Source: Marivivens aquimaris
Lineage (GTDB): Bacteria > Pseudomonadota > Alphaproteobacteria > Rhodobacterales > Rhodobacteraceae
Reading direction: 5' to 3'
Assembly (NCBI RefSeq): GCF_015220045.1
Contig: NZ_JADBGB010000001.1
Location: 744,001-808,000 of the forward strand
Length of the DNA: 64,000 nucleotides
Of this stretch, positions 39,757 through 49,119 are shown in pieces; within the stretch, counting starts at the first letter, position 1, and the number at the start of each line of letters is the position of its first letter. Both the position numbers and the translations under genes were made by a program. Under the pieces are notes generated by a model. It did not search any database and had not been told where the DNA came from. It was given only the letters and a program-made list of their open reading frames with translations.

Positions 39757-40923
39757 ATGACGACAGGGGCTAACAAAGGCCGCTCTGTCGTGATCGTGGG
39801 GGGCGGTATTGCGGGACTCGCAGCCGCCCTTTGTTTTGCGCGGACAGGCGCAAAAGTTCGCGTTTACGAACAGGCGAAAGAACTCAAAGAGGTCGGTGCA
39901 GGGTTGCAGATCACGCCGAATGGCGCGGCTGTTCTCAAGGCGCTTGGCCTCTCGGAAATCGCCGACAAGCGCGCCATTCGCGGCGCTGCCGTCAGGCCGA
40001 TGGATGCGATCAGTGGCAAACAGGTCGCGTCATTCGATCTCACGCAGCTCGACGGTGAGCCCTACAGGTTTTTTCACCGCGCGGACCTCCTCGACATTCT
40101 GGCGACCGGCGCCATTCAGGCAGGGGTAGAGATCACCACCGATGCCCGCGCGGAAGAGCTTGGCCCTGACTATGTGCGCTTCTCGAATGACGAAACGGTC
40201 CAAGGCGACCTGATTATCGGCGCGGACGGCCTGCATTCCGTCGTTCGGCAGGACCTCAATGGCCGCGATACGCCGTTCTTTACGGGGCAGGTGGCTTGGC
40301 GATCGGTTGTGCAGGTTCGTGATGCAGAGCCCGTTGCCCGCATCTGGATGGGCCCGAAAAAACACGTCGTGACCTATCCGCTGATCGGCGGGCGCATGAA
40401 TATCGTGGCTGTGCAGGAGCGCGACGACTGGGTGGCCGAGGGCTGGCACTACTTCGACGAGCCGTCGCATGTTCGCGAAGCCTTTGCCGACTGCGCGCCC
40501 GAGTTGAAGAATATCCTCGACCAGATGCAGACGACACGCCTGTGGGGCCTGTTTCGCCATCCGGTCGCGAAGGTCTGGCATGACGATACCCGCGTGATCC
40601 TTGGTGATGCGGCCCATCCGACGCTGCCGTTCCTTGCGCAGGGCGCGAACCTCGCGCTGGAAGACGCCTATGTGCTGGCGGACGAGTGTGATCGCTGCGA
40701 GGACCAGAGTACCGCACTCGCACTCTATCAGTCCGCCCGCCGCGACCGCGTATCACGCGCCATCGAGGCTGCGAACGCCAACGCAGTGAACTACCATCTG
40801 CAAGGCATGAAACGCACCGCGGCCCATGCTGCGCTGGGTTTGCTCAGCGCCACCGCGCCGCAGTTATTCCTCAAGCGGATGGACTGGCTCTACGGTCACG
40901 ACGTGACTGCAGAAAAAAGTTGA
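39757..40923 (+). CDS. FAD-dependent aromatic monooxygenase (salicylate hydroxylase-like)
   Basis: A 388-residue flavoprotein with the N-terminal FAD motif VGGGIAGLAAALCFARTG, the DG motif (GADGLHSVVRQ) and the third FAD motif GDAAHPTLPFLAQGAN, as in group A hydroxylases that use NAD(P)H and O2. The closest character is salicylate or 3-hydroxybenzoate hydroxylase, yet the substrate cannot be told. It starts 11 bases after dksA, so both may be cotranscribed. Confidence 0.88.
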   Translation: MTTGANKGRSVVIVGGGIAGLAAALCFARTGAKVRVYEQAKELKEVGAGLQITPNGAAVLKALGLSEIADKRAIRGAAVRPMDAISGKQVASFDLTQLDGEPYRFFHRADLLDILATGAIQAGVEITTDARAEELGPDYVRFSNDETVQGDLIIGADGLHSVVRQDLNGRDTPFFTGQVAWRSVVQVRDAEPVARIWMGPKKHVVTYPLIGGRMNIVAVQERDDWVAEGWHYFDEPSHVREAFADCAPELKNILDQMQTTRLWGLFRHPVAKVWHDDTRVILGDAAHPTLPFLAQGANLALEDAYVLADECDRCEDQSTALALYQSARRDRVSRAIEAANANAVNYHLQGMKRTAAHAALGLLSATAPQLFLKRMDWLYGHDVTAEKS

Positions 40924-41053
40924 AAAACTTCGGAACCGGAAGCGGGTCGGTTGCATTTACTCTGTGAAGGCGGTCCCAAAACGCCTGATTTGAGTGATGT
41001 GCAGTCTGTTCCCCTGTACGAAAAGAGTTTGCAGTTCTTAGTTTTGTTCCCAG
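40924..41053. ncRNA. Possible small RNA or long 3' region before a strong terminator
   Basis: 130 bases without an ORF lie between the monooxygenase stop and the terminator at 41054. It holds a short hairpin (CTTC-GGAACC-GGAAG) and TTGCATTTACTCTG, which could be part of a promoter. A small RNA ending at the terminator is possible but nothing here proves it. Confidence 0.2.
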
Positions 41054-41092
41054 TACCCCCGAAGGCGTCCCTCCTTCGGGGGTAATTTTATT
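41054..41092 (+). terminator. Intrinsic terminator
   Basis: TACCCCCGAAGG and CCTTCGGGGGTA form perfect 12-base arms with a 7-base loop, followed by ATTTTATTT. It ends plus-strand transcription behind the monooxygenase and may also serve the convergent exonuclease gene. Confidence 0.9.
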
Positions 41093-41098
41093 TGGGCC

Positions 41099-41881
41099 TT
41101 AGGCGTCGAGTTCGACCCAGACCGGCACGTGGTCCGACGGCTTTTCCTTCGCCCGCTCGTCCTTTTCGATCCAGCAATCTTGCATCAGATCAGCGCATTG
41201 CGCCGACATCAGGAAGTGGTCGATGCGAATGCCGTCGTTCTTGTTCCAAGCGCCCGCCTGATAATCCCAGAACGAATAGTGGCCGCCGCCCCGCACTCGC
41301 GAGCGGAACGCTTCGGTAAAGCCGAGGTTCAGGATTTTGCGGAACGCGGCGCGGCTTTCGGGGCGGAACAGCGCATCTTCGCGCCACGCGTCGGGCCGTG
41401 CGGCGTCTTCGGCCTGCGGAATGATGTTGTAGTCGCCGGCCATCAGCATCGGCATTTCGTCCTGCAAAAGCTCCTGCGCACGTAGGCGCATCCGCTCCAT
41501 CCAAGCGAGTTTGTACTCGTACTTCGGACCGGGAACGGGGTTGCCATTGGGCAGGTAGAGGCCGCAGATCTTCACTGCTTCCTTGTCGCCGATCACCGTC
41601 GCCTCGATCCAGCGGGCCTGTTCATCCTCGTCATCGCCTGGCAGGCCGCGGGTGACGTCCTCAAGCGGCAGGCGGGACAGGATCGCAACCCCGTTAAAGC
41701 TCTTCTGACCGTGGGTTTCGACGCGGTAGCCCATGTCCTCGAAATGCTCGCGAGGGAAGTTCTCGTCGACCGATTTGATCTCTTGCAGGATGGCCACGTC
41801 GGGCTTGCTGTTCTCAAGCCAGTCCGTCAGGCGCTCGAAACGCGCTTTGATACCATTGATGTTGAAGGTTGCGATCTTCAT
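41099..41881 (-). CDS. xthA: Exodeoxyribonuclease III
   Basis: A 260-residue AP endonuclease/3'-exonuclease of base excision repair. Catalytic blocks: FNINGIKAR at the start (Asn), LQEIKSVDENFP (metal-binding Glu), GDYNIIPQ (Asp and Asn) and the terminal SDHVPVWVEL (Asp-His). Length matches E. coli XthA (268). Single gene, convergent with the dksA-monooxygenase unit. Confidence 0.95.
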   Translation of the reverse strand: MKIATFNINGIKARFERLTDWLENSKPDVAILQEIKSVDENFPREHFEDMGYRVETHGQKSFNGVAILSRLPLEDVTRGLPGDDEDEQARWIEATVIGDKEAVKICGLYLPNGNPVPGPKYEYKLAWMERMRLRAQELLQDEMPMLMAGDYNIIPQAEDAARPDAWREDALFRPESRAAFRKILNLGFTEAFRSRVRGGGHYSFWDYQAGAWNKNDGIRIDHFLMSAQCADLMQDCWIEKDERAKEKPSDHVPVWVELDA

Positions 41882-41941
41882 GCCCGTCTCCTGCTGCTTG
41901 GCCCTTTGTCCAGTGGTTGGCCGCAGGGTGCAAGGCAGAAT

Positions 41942-44065
41942 TCAGAGGTTCATCCGCTTGACCACCGCGCGGCGGATCGCTTCGAGCAGTCTTTCGCCAC
42001 CGTCGGGATGGCCGAGGTCTACGCAATCATTGGCCATATCCATCGCATCGCGGCGGGTGCTGAGGAAAATGATCGGCACTTTGGCCATCTTCGCCTTTCG
42101 GACAAGGCTGCTGACAGTGTCTTCGGCTTCGAAGTTGGGGTCGAGGATGACAAAGTCGATGTCGTTGCTATCGAGGACCTGCTCGGTCTCAATGGCGCTA
42201 CGGGTTTCAATCACATTCGCACCTGCGCGGCGCATACCATCGACAAGCACGTGATGGCGGATGCGGTTCGGATCGCAGATCACGATGGAACGCGTAACAA
42301 GCAGCGGGCCGAAGCCGCCGGTCATTTCCTGATCGTAGCGGCCGTCGCGCGTTGGAACCGTCAGGCTGACACGCAGGCCGCGTGTGCCGTTGCGGGCGAT
42401 CTGCATCTCGCCGCCCGACTGGGCTGCTACAGCGCGGAGGTTCAATAGGCCGAAGCCCATCGAGTCGGCTTTGTTGCCTGCATGGGGGCGGGGGGACAGC
42501 ACAGCGGCGATCTGTTTGTCTGTCATGCCCGGACCATCGTCCGCCACGATGAAGGTGACAGCGGGTGATCCCAAAAGTCCATGCGATTGTTCGACCGAAA
42601 CGGTGACGTTGCCGTCCAGTTTGCCTTCGTGCTCCATCGCTTCGAGCGCATTCATCACAAGGTTCACCAGCACGTCCAGCAGTTCGGATTGCGGCACGAG
42701 CGTCGTGCGGTCGAAATTCGGCTGGATGATTTGCAGCTTTGCGGCGGTGCCGATCATCGGAACCGTCAGAATGCGCAGGTCTTCGAGCACTTCTCCGACA
42801 TCCGCAGGGTCGTCTTCCAGCGTATCGCCGGCCGCCATTTTAACGAGGCGTTTCAGGATTTGCTCGCCGCCTACTAGCGATTTCGTCGCGCTTTGCAGCA
42901 ACGGATCGTCGGACTTAGACTTCACGCCGAACGTTTCCAAGGCCAGCAGCGAGGTAACCAGCATTTTGCGGAAGTCGTGCAGCAGGCCGCCGGTCATCCG
43001 ACCGAGAGTCTCAAAGCGGTGCGCGTTGCCGATACGCGTGCGGGCGATAACGGTCGAGGTTTCGTCCCGCAGGCTAATCATGTAGCCGCGTGCCTTGCCG
43101 TCTTCGCGAATGACCTGCGCTCCAATGATCACGTAGCGGATGGTGCCGTCGTCCGATTTGAAGCGCACGGTTTCCTGAGGGATCGAACGCATTTCGCGCA
43201 GGCGGTTGAGGACCTGAACGGAGCTTTCGTCAGCGGCGCGGTCAGCCAGATCTGCCAGCAGCGCATCGCCGGTGCGGGCAGGGGCGCTGATGAACGAGCG
43301 TGCCGTTCCGTTCGTGTGGAGGACGTTGCGATCCTTGTCCAGCACCACGATCCCCATGTCGGAAAGCTCGATCAGGCTCCGCAAATCGCCGTCGCGTTCC
43401 GCACTGGCCGCAAGTTCGAGGTTCAGGCGGAGGTGCGACCGCTCCGTCAGCGCGAGGGCTGCAAGAGCTGCGATCAGCAGAACGGTTTCGATGAAGAGGC
43501 GGGTCAGATAGGACTGAAAGTTGTCGAAAACCTGCTCTTCACGGTCCCGCAGACTGTAGACGGCCTGATCGGCAAAGACGCGGAGTGCGGCCACTGCTTC
43601 ATCGTCGCGGACGCGGATCAGATCGTCGAGTTCGTCGGGCGTCAGAGAGTCGCCATTCGCCACAATCGGCAGCTTGGCGAAGTATTGGTCAAACGTCCTG
43701 CGGACATCATTGAGCAAGGTCTGATCAACGCTCGAGATCTCGGCTAGCTTCGTCAGCGCGGCTTTGACGCTGACAGCGTTCGAGCGAGTTGCGGCGATAT
43801 ATTCTGTTCTACTTTCAGGACGTAAGGCGGCGTTCTTGAAGTTGTGGATAAAGCCGCCGTAGCCGATTTCCTGCTCCAGAATGAGCATGGTTTCTACAAG
43901 CGTCTGGTGCGCAGTCGCAATTTCGCGGGTTTCGCGCACACGTCCAGGAAGCTGGACAAAACCGTCGAGCAAAAGGACGAGCAGCAGTGTACCGGAAAGA
44001 CCAATCCAGACGCGACGCCAAGCGGTGTTCCTGATCCTGCGCGGGTCGGTCGCCAGTGCTGCCAT
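41942..44065 (-). CDS. Membrane histidine kinase with PAS and degenerate receiver
   Basis: A 707-residue sensor. Two membrane helices (about residues 18-36 and 190-208) frame a helical periplasmic part of about 150 residues. A PAS domain (LIELSDMGIVVLDKDRNVLH) precedes the kinase: H-box MTGGLLHDFRKM, N-box NLVMNALEAM, G-boxes DDGPGM and MGFGLLNLRAVA. The C-terminal 120 residues look like a receiver (FVILDPNFEAED), with the phosphoacceptor position doubtful. It starts 2 bases after the response regulator gene, so the two form one system. The signal is unknown. Confidence 0.85.
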   Translation of the reverse strand: MAALATDPRRIRNTAWRRVWIGLSGTLLLVLLLDGFVQLPGRVRETREIATAHQTLVETMLILEQEIGYGGFIHNFKNAALRPESRTEYIAATRSNAVSVKAALTKLAEISSVDQTLLNDVRRTFDQYFAKLPIVANGDSLTPDELDDLIRVRDDEAVAALRVFADQAVYSLRDREEQVFDNFQSYLTRLFIETVLLIAALAALALTERSHLRLNLELAASAERDGDLRSLIELSDMGIVVLDKDRNVLHTNGTARSFISAPARTGDALLADLADRAADESSVQVLNRLREMRSIPQETVRFKSDDGTIRYVIIGAQVIREDGKARGYMISLRDETSTVIARTRIGNAHRFETLGRMTGGLLHDFRKMLVTSLLALETFGVKSKSDDPLLQSATKSLVGGEQILKRLVKMAAGDTLEDDPADVGEVLEDLRILTVPMIGTAAKLQIIQPNFDRTTLVPQSELLDVLVNLVMNALEAMEHEGKLDGNVTVSVEQSHGLLGSPAVTFIVADDGPGMTDKQIAAVLSPRPHAGNKADSMGFGLLNLRAVAAQSGGEMQIARNGTRGLRVSLTVPTRDGRYDQEMTGGFGPLLVTRSIVICDPNRIRHHVLVDGMRRAGANVIETRSAIETEQVLDSNDIDFVILDPNFEAEDTVSSLVRKAKMAKVPIIFLSTRRDAMDMANDCVDLGHPDGGERLLEAIRRAVVKRMNL

Positions 44066-44067
44066 GT

Positions 44068-44463
44068 TTAGTTCGCTGAAATCGATGCCGCGGTTTCGGA
44101 CGAACTGGCGTATTTGGTAATCAACTCGTCTAGCTCAGCGAGCCGATACGTTTTCTCGATCTTGGCGGCGGCATTATGCAGGCCGACCTGCATGACCGGC
44201 GAACTGCGCACGGTCCACATACCGGTCATCGCGATGATCGGCAGATCCTGATCTTTTTCTTTTAGCAGATTGACGGCCGTGATCGCACCACCGCCCGGCA
44301 TGATGACATCCACAAAGGCGAGGTTGAAGACGCCGGGTTCCACCATCTCGACCGCGTCGAACTGGTTCGTAGCGCAAGACGTCGTATGGCCGAGCGCCTG
44401 AATGGCTTCGGAAGCGGTATCAAGAAATGTTTGATCGTCGTCGACTAAGAGGATATGTGCCAT
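44068..44463 (-). CDS. Single-domain response regulator
   Basis: A 131-residue receiver domain without output domain. It shows the acidic pair (LLVDDDQTF), the phosphoacceptor Asp in NLAFVDVIMPGGG, a Thr in IAMTGMW and a Lys in KIEKTY. The ATG at 44463 is the usual receiver start. Upstream of and adjacent to the kinase gene, so it is probably its partner, acting by protein-protein contact. Confidence 0.87.
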   Translation of the reverse strand: MAHILLVDDDQTFLDTASEAIQALGHTTSCATNQFDAVEMVEPGVFNLAFVDVIMPGGGAITAVNLLKEKDQDLPIIAMTGMWTVRSSPVMQVGLHNAAAKIEKTYRLAELDELITKYASSSETAASISAN

Positions 44464-44540
44464 AGTCGAACGGTACGTCAAAAAAATACCTTTGGCTAGC
44501 GCCACTAGGGTAAAATTTACACGTTAATTTTCTTCTAGGT

Positions 44541-44867
44541 TTAGATCGAGAATGAGGTGCCACAACCGCACGACGAAGAGGCGTTCGGGTTGTCGATCGC
44601 AAAGCGCGCGCCGATCAGTTCGTCGGTGAAATCGATGGTCGCTCCTGCGAGGAACGGCAGGGAGGTCGCGTCGACCACGACTTTCTCTCCGTCTTTTTCA
44701 AGGACGAGGTCATCGTCAACCGGCGCGTCGAGGGTGATCTCGTACTGGAAGCCGGAGCAGCCGCCGCCCGAGACGGCAACGCGCAATGCCTTGCCCTGAG
44801 AGGCGGCACCGATCTCTGCAAGCCTGTCGAAGGCGCGCGGCGTGACGGTCGGGGGAACATTCAGCAT
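44541..44867 (-). CDS. ErpA/IscA-type iron-sulfur insertion protein
   Basis: A 108-residue A-type carrier. The three conserved cysteines are visible: GGGCSGFQY and the terminal SSCGCG. Such proteins pass 2Fe-2S or 4Fe-4S clusters to apo-proteins. The start at 44867 fits the family (MLNVPPTVTPRAFDRL). It is divergent from the dGTPase gene with a 74-base gap. A second A-type protein is at 62641-63006. Confidence 0.92.
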   Translation of the reverse strand: MLNVPPTVTPRAFDRLAEIGAASQGKALRVAVSGGGCSGFQYEITLDAPVDDDLVLEKDGEKVVVDATSLPFLAGATIDFTDELIGARFAIDNPNASSSCGCGTSFSI

Positions 44868-44941
44868 TTTCAGGCCTATTAGTAGAGCTACATTGCCAAT
44901 ATAGAAACCAAAGGCAGACACAACAAGGCAGGGCAATTCAC

Positions 44942-46117
44942 ATGGTCGCGCCCTATGCAACCGATCCCACGAAAACGCGGGGACGTCTTTATCCCGAAGA
45001 AGAGAGCCATTTCCGCTCGCCATTCCAGCGTGACAGGGACCGCATCATTCATGCCAGCTCTTTCCGCAGGCTCAAGCACAAGACGCAAGTTTTCATCGAA
45101 CACGAGGGCGATTATTTCCGCACACGTCTCACACACTCGATCGAAGTTGGGCAGGTCGGGCGTACGATCGCGGGCACGCTCGGCCTTAATCAGGAACTGA
45201 CCGAAGCGGTCGCTCTTGCGCACGACCTTGGCCACCCGCCGTTCGGTCACACAGGTGAAGATGCGCTTCATGAATTAATGGCGCCCTATGGCGGCTTCGA
45301 TCACAACGCTCAGGCGATCCGGATCGTGACCAGCCTCGAACGGCACTATGCCGATTTCGACGGGCTCAACCTGACGTGGGAAACGCTCGAAGGCATCGCA
45401 AAGCACAACGGACCCGTCACGGGCGACATTCCGTGGGCGCTGGAAGCCTACAACAAAAAGCAGGATCTGGAGCTTCACACCCACGCCAGCGCCGAGGCGC
45501 AGGTCGCCGCGCTGTCCGATGACATCGCATACAATAACCACGATCTGCACGACGGTCTGCGGGCCGAGCTGTTCAGCACGGACGAGCTGGCGGATTTGCC
45601 GATCCTCCATGAATGCTGGGCGGAAGTGGATCGCAAGTACCCCGGTCTCAACTACTACCGCCGCCGCCACGAGGCGCTGCGCCGCTTCTTCGGCATCCTC
45701 GTCGAGGACGTGATTGCGGTCAGCTCGAAGAACCTCAAGGAGCTCGACGCAGCTTCGGTCGAGGAGGTCCGTCACGCGGGCCGGATGATGGTCCAGTTCA
45801 GCCCGGCACTGTGGGAAGACCTCAAAGTCATCCGCAAATTCCTGTTCCACCGCATGTATCGCCACCCCGCTGTGGTTGAAATGCGCAAGCACGTCACGGC
45901 GGCTGTCAAAGACCTGTTTCCGCTGTTCATGGCCGATCCGACGCATCTGCCAAAGCAGTGGCGCAAGGACGTGGCCGAAGTTCAGAGCGAAACGGAACTT
46001 GCCCGCATCGTCTGCGACTATATCTCCGGCATGACGGACCGCTTTGCGATCCAGGAACATGCGCGCCTTACGGGCTCGGATATTATCGAAAGGACTCGGG
46101 TCACGAATGTCGGTTGA
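44942..46117 (+). CDS. dgt: dGTPase-like HD phosphohydrolase
   Basis: A 391-residue member of the deoxyguanosinetriphosphate triphosphohydrolase family. HD motif residues are in TRLTHSIEVGQVGR and VALAHDLGHPPFGHTGE, with a third block LSDDIAYNNHDLHDGLRA. It removes triphosphate from dNTPs and may control nucleotide pools or resist phage DNA. Type 2 length, as in alphaproteobacteria. The antiporter gene overlaps its end by 11 bases. Confidence 0.93.
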   Translation: MVAPYATDPTKTRGRLYPEEESHFRSPFQRDRDRIIHASSFRRLKHKTQVFIEHEGDYFRTRLTHSIEVGQVGRTIAGTLGLNQELTEAVALAHDLGHPPFGHTGEDALHELMAPYGGFDHNAQAIRIVTSLERHYADFDGLNLTWETLEGIAKHNGPVTGDIPWALEAYNKKQDLELHTHASAEAQVAALSDDIAYNNHDLHDGLRAELFSTDELADLPILHECWAEVDRKYPGLNYYRRRHEALRRFFGILVEDVIAVSSKNLKELDAASVEEVRHAGRMMVQFSPALWEDLKVIRKFLFHRMYRHPAVVEMRKHVTAAVKDLFPLFMADPTHLPKQWRKDVAEVQSETELARIVCDYISGMTDRFAIQEHARLTGSDIIERTRVTNVG

Positions 46118-48035
46118 GAACGCTGCTGCGGAGGCGATGACGCCTATCATGGCCTTTGCACTGGTTGGTGCGCTTGGCGTCGGCTCGCAATGGCTGGCTT
46201 GGAGACTGAGGCTGCCCGCCATCGTACTGATGCTGGCCGCCGGTCTGATCGTCGGACCCGCCACGGGCATTTTCGACCCCTCAAGGGACATCGGGCCGCT
46301 CATGAGCCCGATGATCTCTGTCGCGGTGGCCATCATTCTGTTCGAAGGCGGGATGACCCTGAACAAGCGGTCGTTGTCGGATGCGGCGACGGGTGTAAGG
46401 CGGCTGGTGTTCATCGGCGCGCCGCTCGGCTGGCTGACGTCCGCTATCGCGCTGCACTACGCGGCAGGGCTTGATTGGGAAACGTCGGCGGTGTTCGGCG
46501 GCATCATGATCGTGACAGGGCCAACTGTTATCGCGCCTCTGCTGCGCACGGCTCGTCTGCAAAAACGCCCCGCGAACCTTCTGCAATGGGAAGCGATCCT
46601 GAACGATCCCATCGGCGCTTTGGCTGCCGTTCTCGCGTTTGAATTTGTCGTTGTCCGTCACTCCGCTGCCGAAGCGGACGGTGCGACGATGGGCTTCATC
46701 ATGGGCCTCGGCTTTGCGATCGTTTTCGGGCTCGCCTGCGGCTTTGGTATCGCACTGGCCTTCCGCCGCGCCTATGTGCCCGAATACATGAAGGTGCCGG
46801 TGCTGTTCACCGTGCTGCTGGGCTGCTTCGCTGTCTCCGAGACGCTGCTGCACGAAAGCGGTCTGCTCGCTGTGACCCTGATGGGTGTTGTCGTCGCCAA
46901 CGCCAAGCTGCAATCCTACGAAGAGCTGCGCCGCTTCAAGGAACACGCGACCATCCTCCTGGTCTCGGGCGTGTTTATCCTGCTGGCGGCAAACCTCGAC
47001 TTCGACACGCTCGCGCGTCTCGATTGGACGGCGCTGCTGTTCATTCTCTCGGTGATCCTGATAGCGCGTCCTCTGACGGTCATGACTTCGCTGGCGTTTT
47101 CGGGCGTGCCGATGAAAGAGCGTGTTCTCGTTGCCCTGACCGGTCCGCGCGGCGTTGTTCTTGTGGCTGTTGCCGGCCTCTTTGGCGAGCGCCTTCAGTC
47201 GATGGGCCTCGAAGACGGCGCGCTTGTCGGACCGCTGGCCTTTGCGCTGGTGGCCGCGACCGTTGTCCTCCACGGCTTCACGCTTGGCCCGCTTGCACGT
47301 GCGCTCGGTCTGTCGGGGTCGGGGGCTGCTGGCGTCATCGTCGTTGGCGGTTCGCGCTGGACGACCGCACTGGGCGAGGCCATCGACCGCGCTGGCGTTC
47401 CGGTGCTTGTTGCCGATCCGAACCACGTGAACCTGCGGCTCGCACGTACCGCGGGTCTGCCGACGTTCATGGGCGATATTCTGTCCGAAGCGGCGGAAGA
47501 CCGTCTTGAATGGGTGGGCTACCAGACTGTTGTCGCCGCAACTGACAACGATGCCTACAACACGCTGGTCGCCACTGACCTTGGCCCTGAATTTGGCCGC
47601 AACCAGACCTATCAAGTGCAGCGAGAAAAGAGCGAGATTGCAAACTACACGCTGCCGACCACGCTGGGCGGTATGCAGTTCGGTCCGGAGAAGACCCGCC
47701 GTGCGCTCGACGATATGATCGAAGAGGGCTGGACCTTCCGCGTGACCAAACTGAGCGAGGAGTTCACATTCGAAGACTGGCGCGGTCGCCGTCCCGATGC
47801 CCATGTGATCGGTTTTGTCCCTGCGGGAGAGGGGCCGATCTTTGTCCGCAAGGACGAACAGGTCAAAGCGTCGGCCGGTGTCCAGCTCATCTCCATGCTG
47901 CCGCCGGGGACGTTGGAAGGCGAGGCAAGCAAGAAGCGTCCTCACTTGCCTGAGGACCTACCTGACCGCGCGGGAGCCGGTGAACGGAATGGCAAGGCCC
48001 CAAAGGATCAGAACGATCATACCGCAAAGTCCTAA
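46107..48035 (+). CDS. CPA-type cation/proton antiporter with TrkA-N domain
   Basis: A 642-residue membrane protein: about 12-13 hydrophobic segments (residues 12-385, with MIVTGPTVIAPLLR and ILNDPIGALAAVLAF, the conserved Asp block of CPA1 exchangers), then a Rossmann TrkA-N domain starting GVIVVGGSRW about residue 408 and a charged tail. It would exchange Na+ or K+ for protons, gated by nucleotide binding. The ATG at 46107 overlaps the dGTPase end. Its last 78 bases overlap the convergent membrane gene. Confidence 0.9.
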   Translation: MSVENAAAEAMTPIMAFALVGALGVGSQWLAWRLRLPAIVLMLAAGLIVGPATGIFDPSRDIGPLMSPMISVAVAIILFEGGMTLNKRSLSDAATGVRRLVFIGAPLGWLTSAIALHYAAGLDWETSAVFGGIMIVTGPTVIAPLLRTARLQKRPANLLQWEAILNDPIGALAAVLAFEFVVVRHSAAEADGATMGFIMGLGFAIVFGLACGFGIALAFRRAYVPEYMKVPVLFTVLLGCFAVSETLLHESGLLAVTLMGVVVANAKLQSYEELRRFKEHATILLVSGVFILLAANLDFDTLARLDWTALLFILSVILIARPLTVMTSLAFSGVPMKERVLVALTGPRGVVLVAVAGLFGERLQSMGLEDGALVGPLAFALVAATVVLHGFTLGPLARALGLSGSGAAGVIVVGGSRWTTALGEAIDRAGVPVLVADPNHVNLRLARTAGLPTFMGDILSEAAEDRLEWVGYQTVVAATDNDAYNTLVATDLGPEFGRNQTYQVQREKSEIANYTLPTTLGGMQFGPEKTRRALDDMIEEGWTFRVTKLSEEFTFEDWRGRRPDAHVIGFVPAGEGPIFVRKDEQVKASAGVQLISMLPPGTLEGEASKKRPHLPEDLPDRAGAGERNGKAPKDQNDHTAKS

Positions 48036-49001
48036 GTTATAGTGAAGATTGCTCGGCGCGCTGAAATCAGGCGCGCCGTCCATCGCAACAATAGCCTCTG
48101 ACCCGCCGCCGAAAATCGGATAGGCCCAGAACATAATCACGATCGATAGCGCGATGGCGTGCAGCCAGAGCTTGCCATCGTGCTTGTAGTTCGTCGATTG
48201 CAGCGACCAGCCCGCAAAGAACGCAAGCAGCGCGAACGCCTGCTGGGCAAAGTGGTGCGTCACAACCGTATATCCGCTGGGCACCTGAGCCGAGCGCATT
48301 GCCGCCATCCCTACCGCATCTGCACCAAGCCCCGCCATAAGCATAAGCGCGACACCGATGATCAGGTGCGGCTCGTCACGGCGATGCGGATCGACGGTCA
48401 CGATGGCAAGAAGGGTGAGCAGGATGATCTCGGGCACCGCAAAGACGATCATCGCGAGGTCCAGTGGCGTGCGGAAGAAAAAGTAGGTGTAAAGTGCCAT
48501 CGCCCCGAAGATCGTCGCAACGAGGATGTTCGCCCCGATGCGGTAGGGCGGGGAGATGCAGATCATCGACGTGGAAGCCAAGAGCAGCAGCGCCAAACCG
48601 AGCGCGCGGCAGTATTCCTCGGCGCGGTCCATGACTTTGAGTAGGTGGTTCAGCCGCGGGCCGAAAGCATCGGGATTGAGCAGGGCGCTGGCTTGCCACG
48701 CGATGACGATCACGAAGATGACCGCAGCAATCCACGACCCGATCGCCCAATATCGCCCTGACGGCGAGCCGTTGTCGGCAGCGACGGATGCGACGAACGC
48801 CGCAACTGCCATGATCAGCAACGCGCCCGTTTCGCTCAGAAAGCCCGAAAGGATACCACGGAGGCCCGCTTGACCGGCGCTATGCGCGGAAATGGCCTGA
48901 AGGACGGGCTGTTGCCAATCCAAGTGGATTTGCAGGTAAAGTACCTGCATGACGGCGCAAAAGGCGCAGAGACCAACAAAAATCAACGATATACGACTCA
49001 T
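47958..49001 (-). CDS. Uncharacterised multi-pass membrane protein
   Basis: A 347-residue protein with about nine hydrophobic segments spread over the length and no soluble domain. Two His residues occur in TVVTHHFAQQ (about residue 245). I do not recognise the family. It is convergent with the antiporter and the stop regions overlap by 78 bases. Its promoter region is shared with argS upstream (divergent, 118 bases). Confidence 0.75.
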   Translation of the reverse strand: MSRISLIFVGLCAFCAVMQVLYLQIHLDWQQPVLQAISAHSAGQAGLRGILSGFLSETGALLIMAVAAFVASVAADNGSPSGRYWAIGSWIAAVIFVIVIAWQASALLNPDAFGPRLNHLLKVMDRAEEYCRALGLALLLLASTSMICISPPYRIGANILVATIFGAMALYTYFFFRTPLDLAMIVFAVPEIILLTLLAIVTVDPHRRDEPHLIIGVALMLMAGLGADAVGMAAMRSAQVPSGYTVVTHHFAQQAFALLAFFAGWSLQSTNYKHDGKLWLHAIALSIVIMFWAYPIFGGGSEAIVAMDGAPDFSAPSNLHYNLGLCGMIVLILWGLAIPFTGSRAVR

Positions 49002-49119
49002 TACTCTACTACCATCAGGCGAACCGGCGACCTAATACAAGGGGGGTAATCCGGTCCGTGACCGTTGACGTTATGGTTTGCCGTGTTAAACCCGCCGCGA
49101 ACTCCAGAGAGATAAAGAA

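Noticed and set aside
46281..47945. 554-codon minus-strand frame opposite the antiporter
   Set aside because: Antisense of a clear multi-pass antiporter gene; composition (Arg/His/Gln) is not protein-like.
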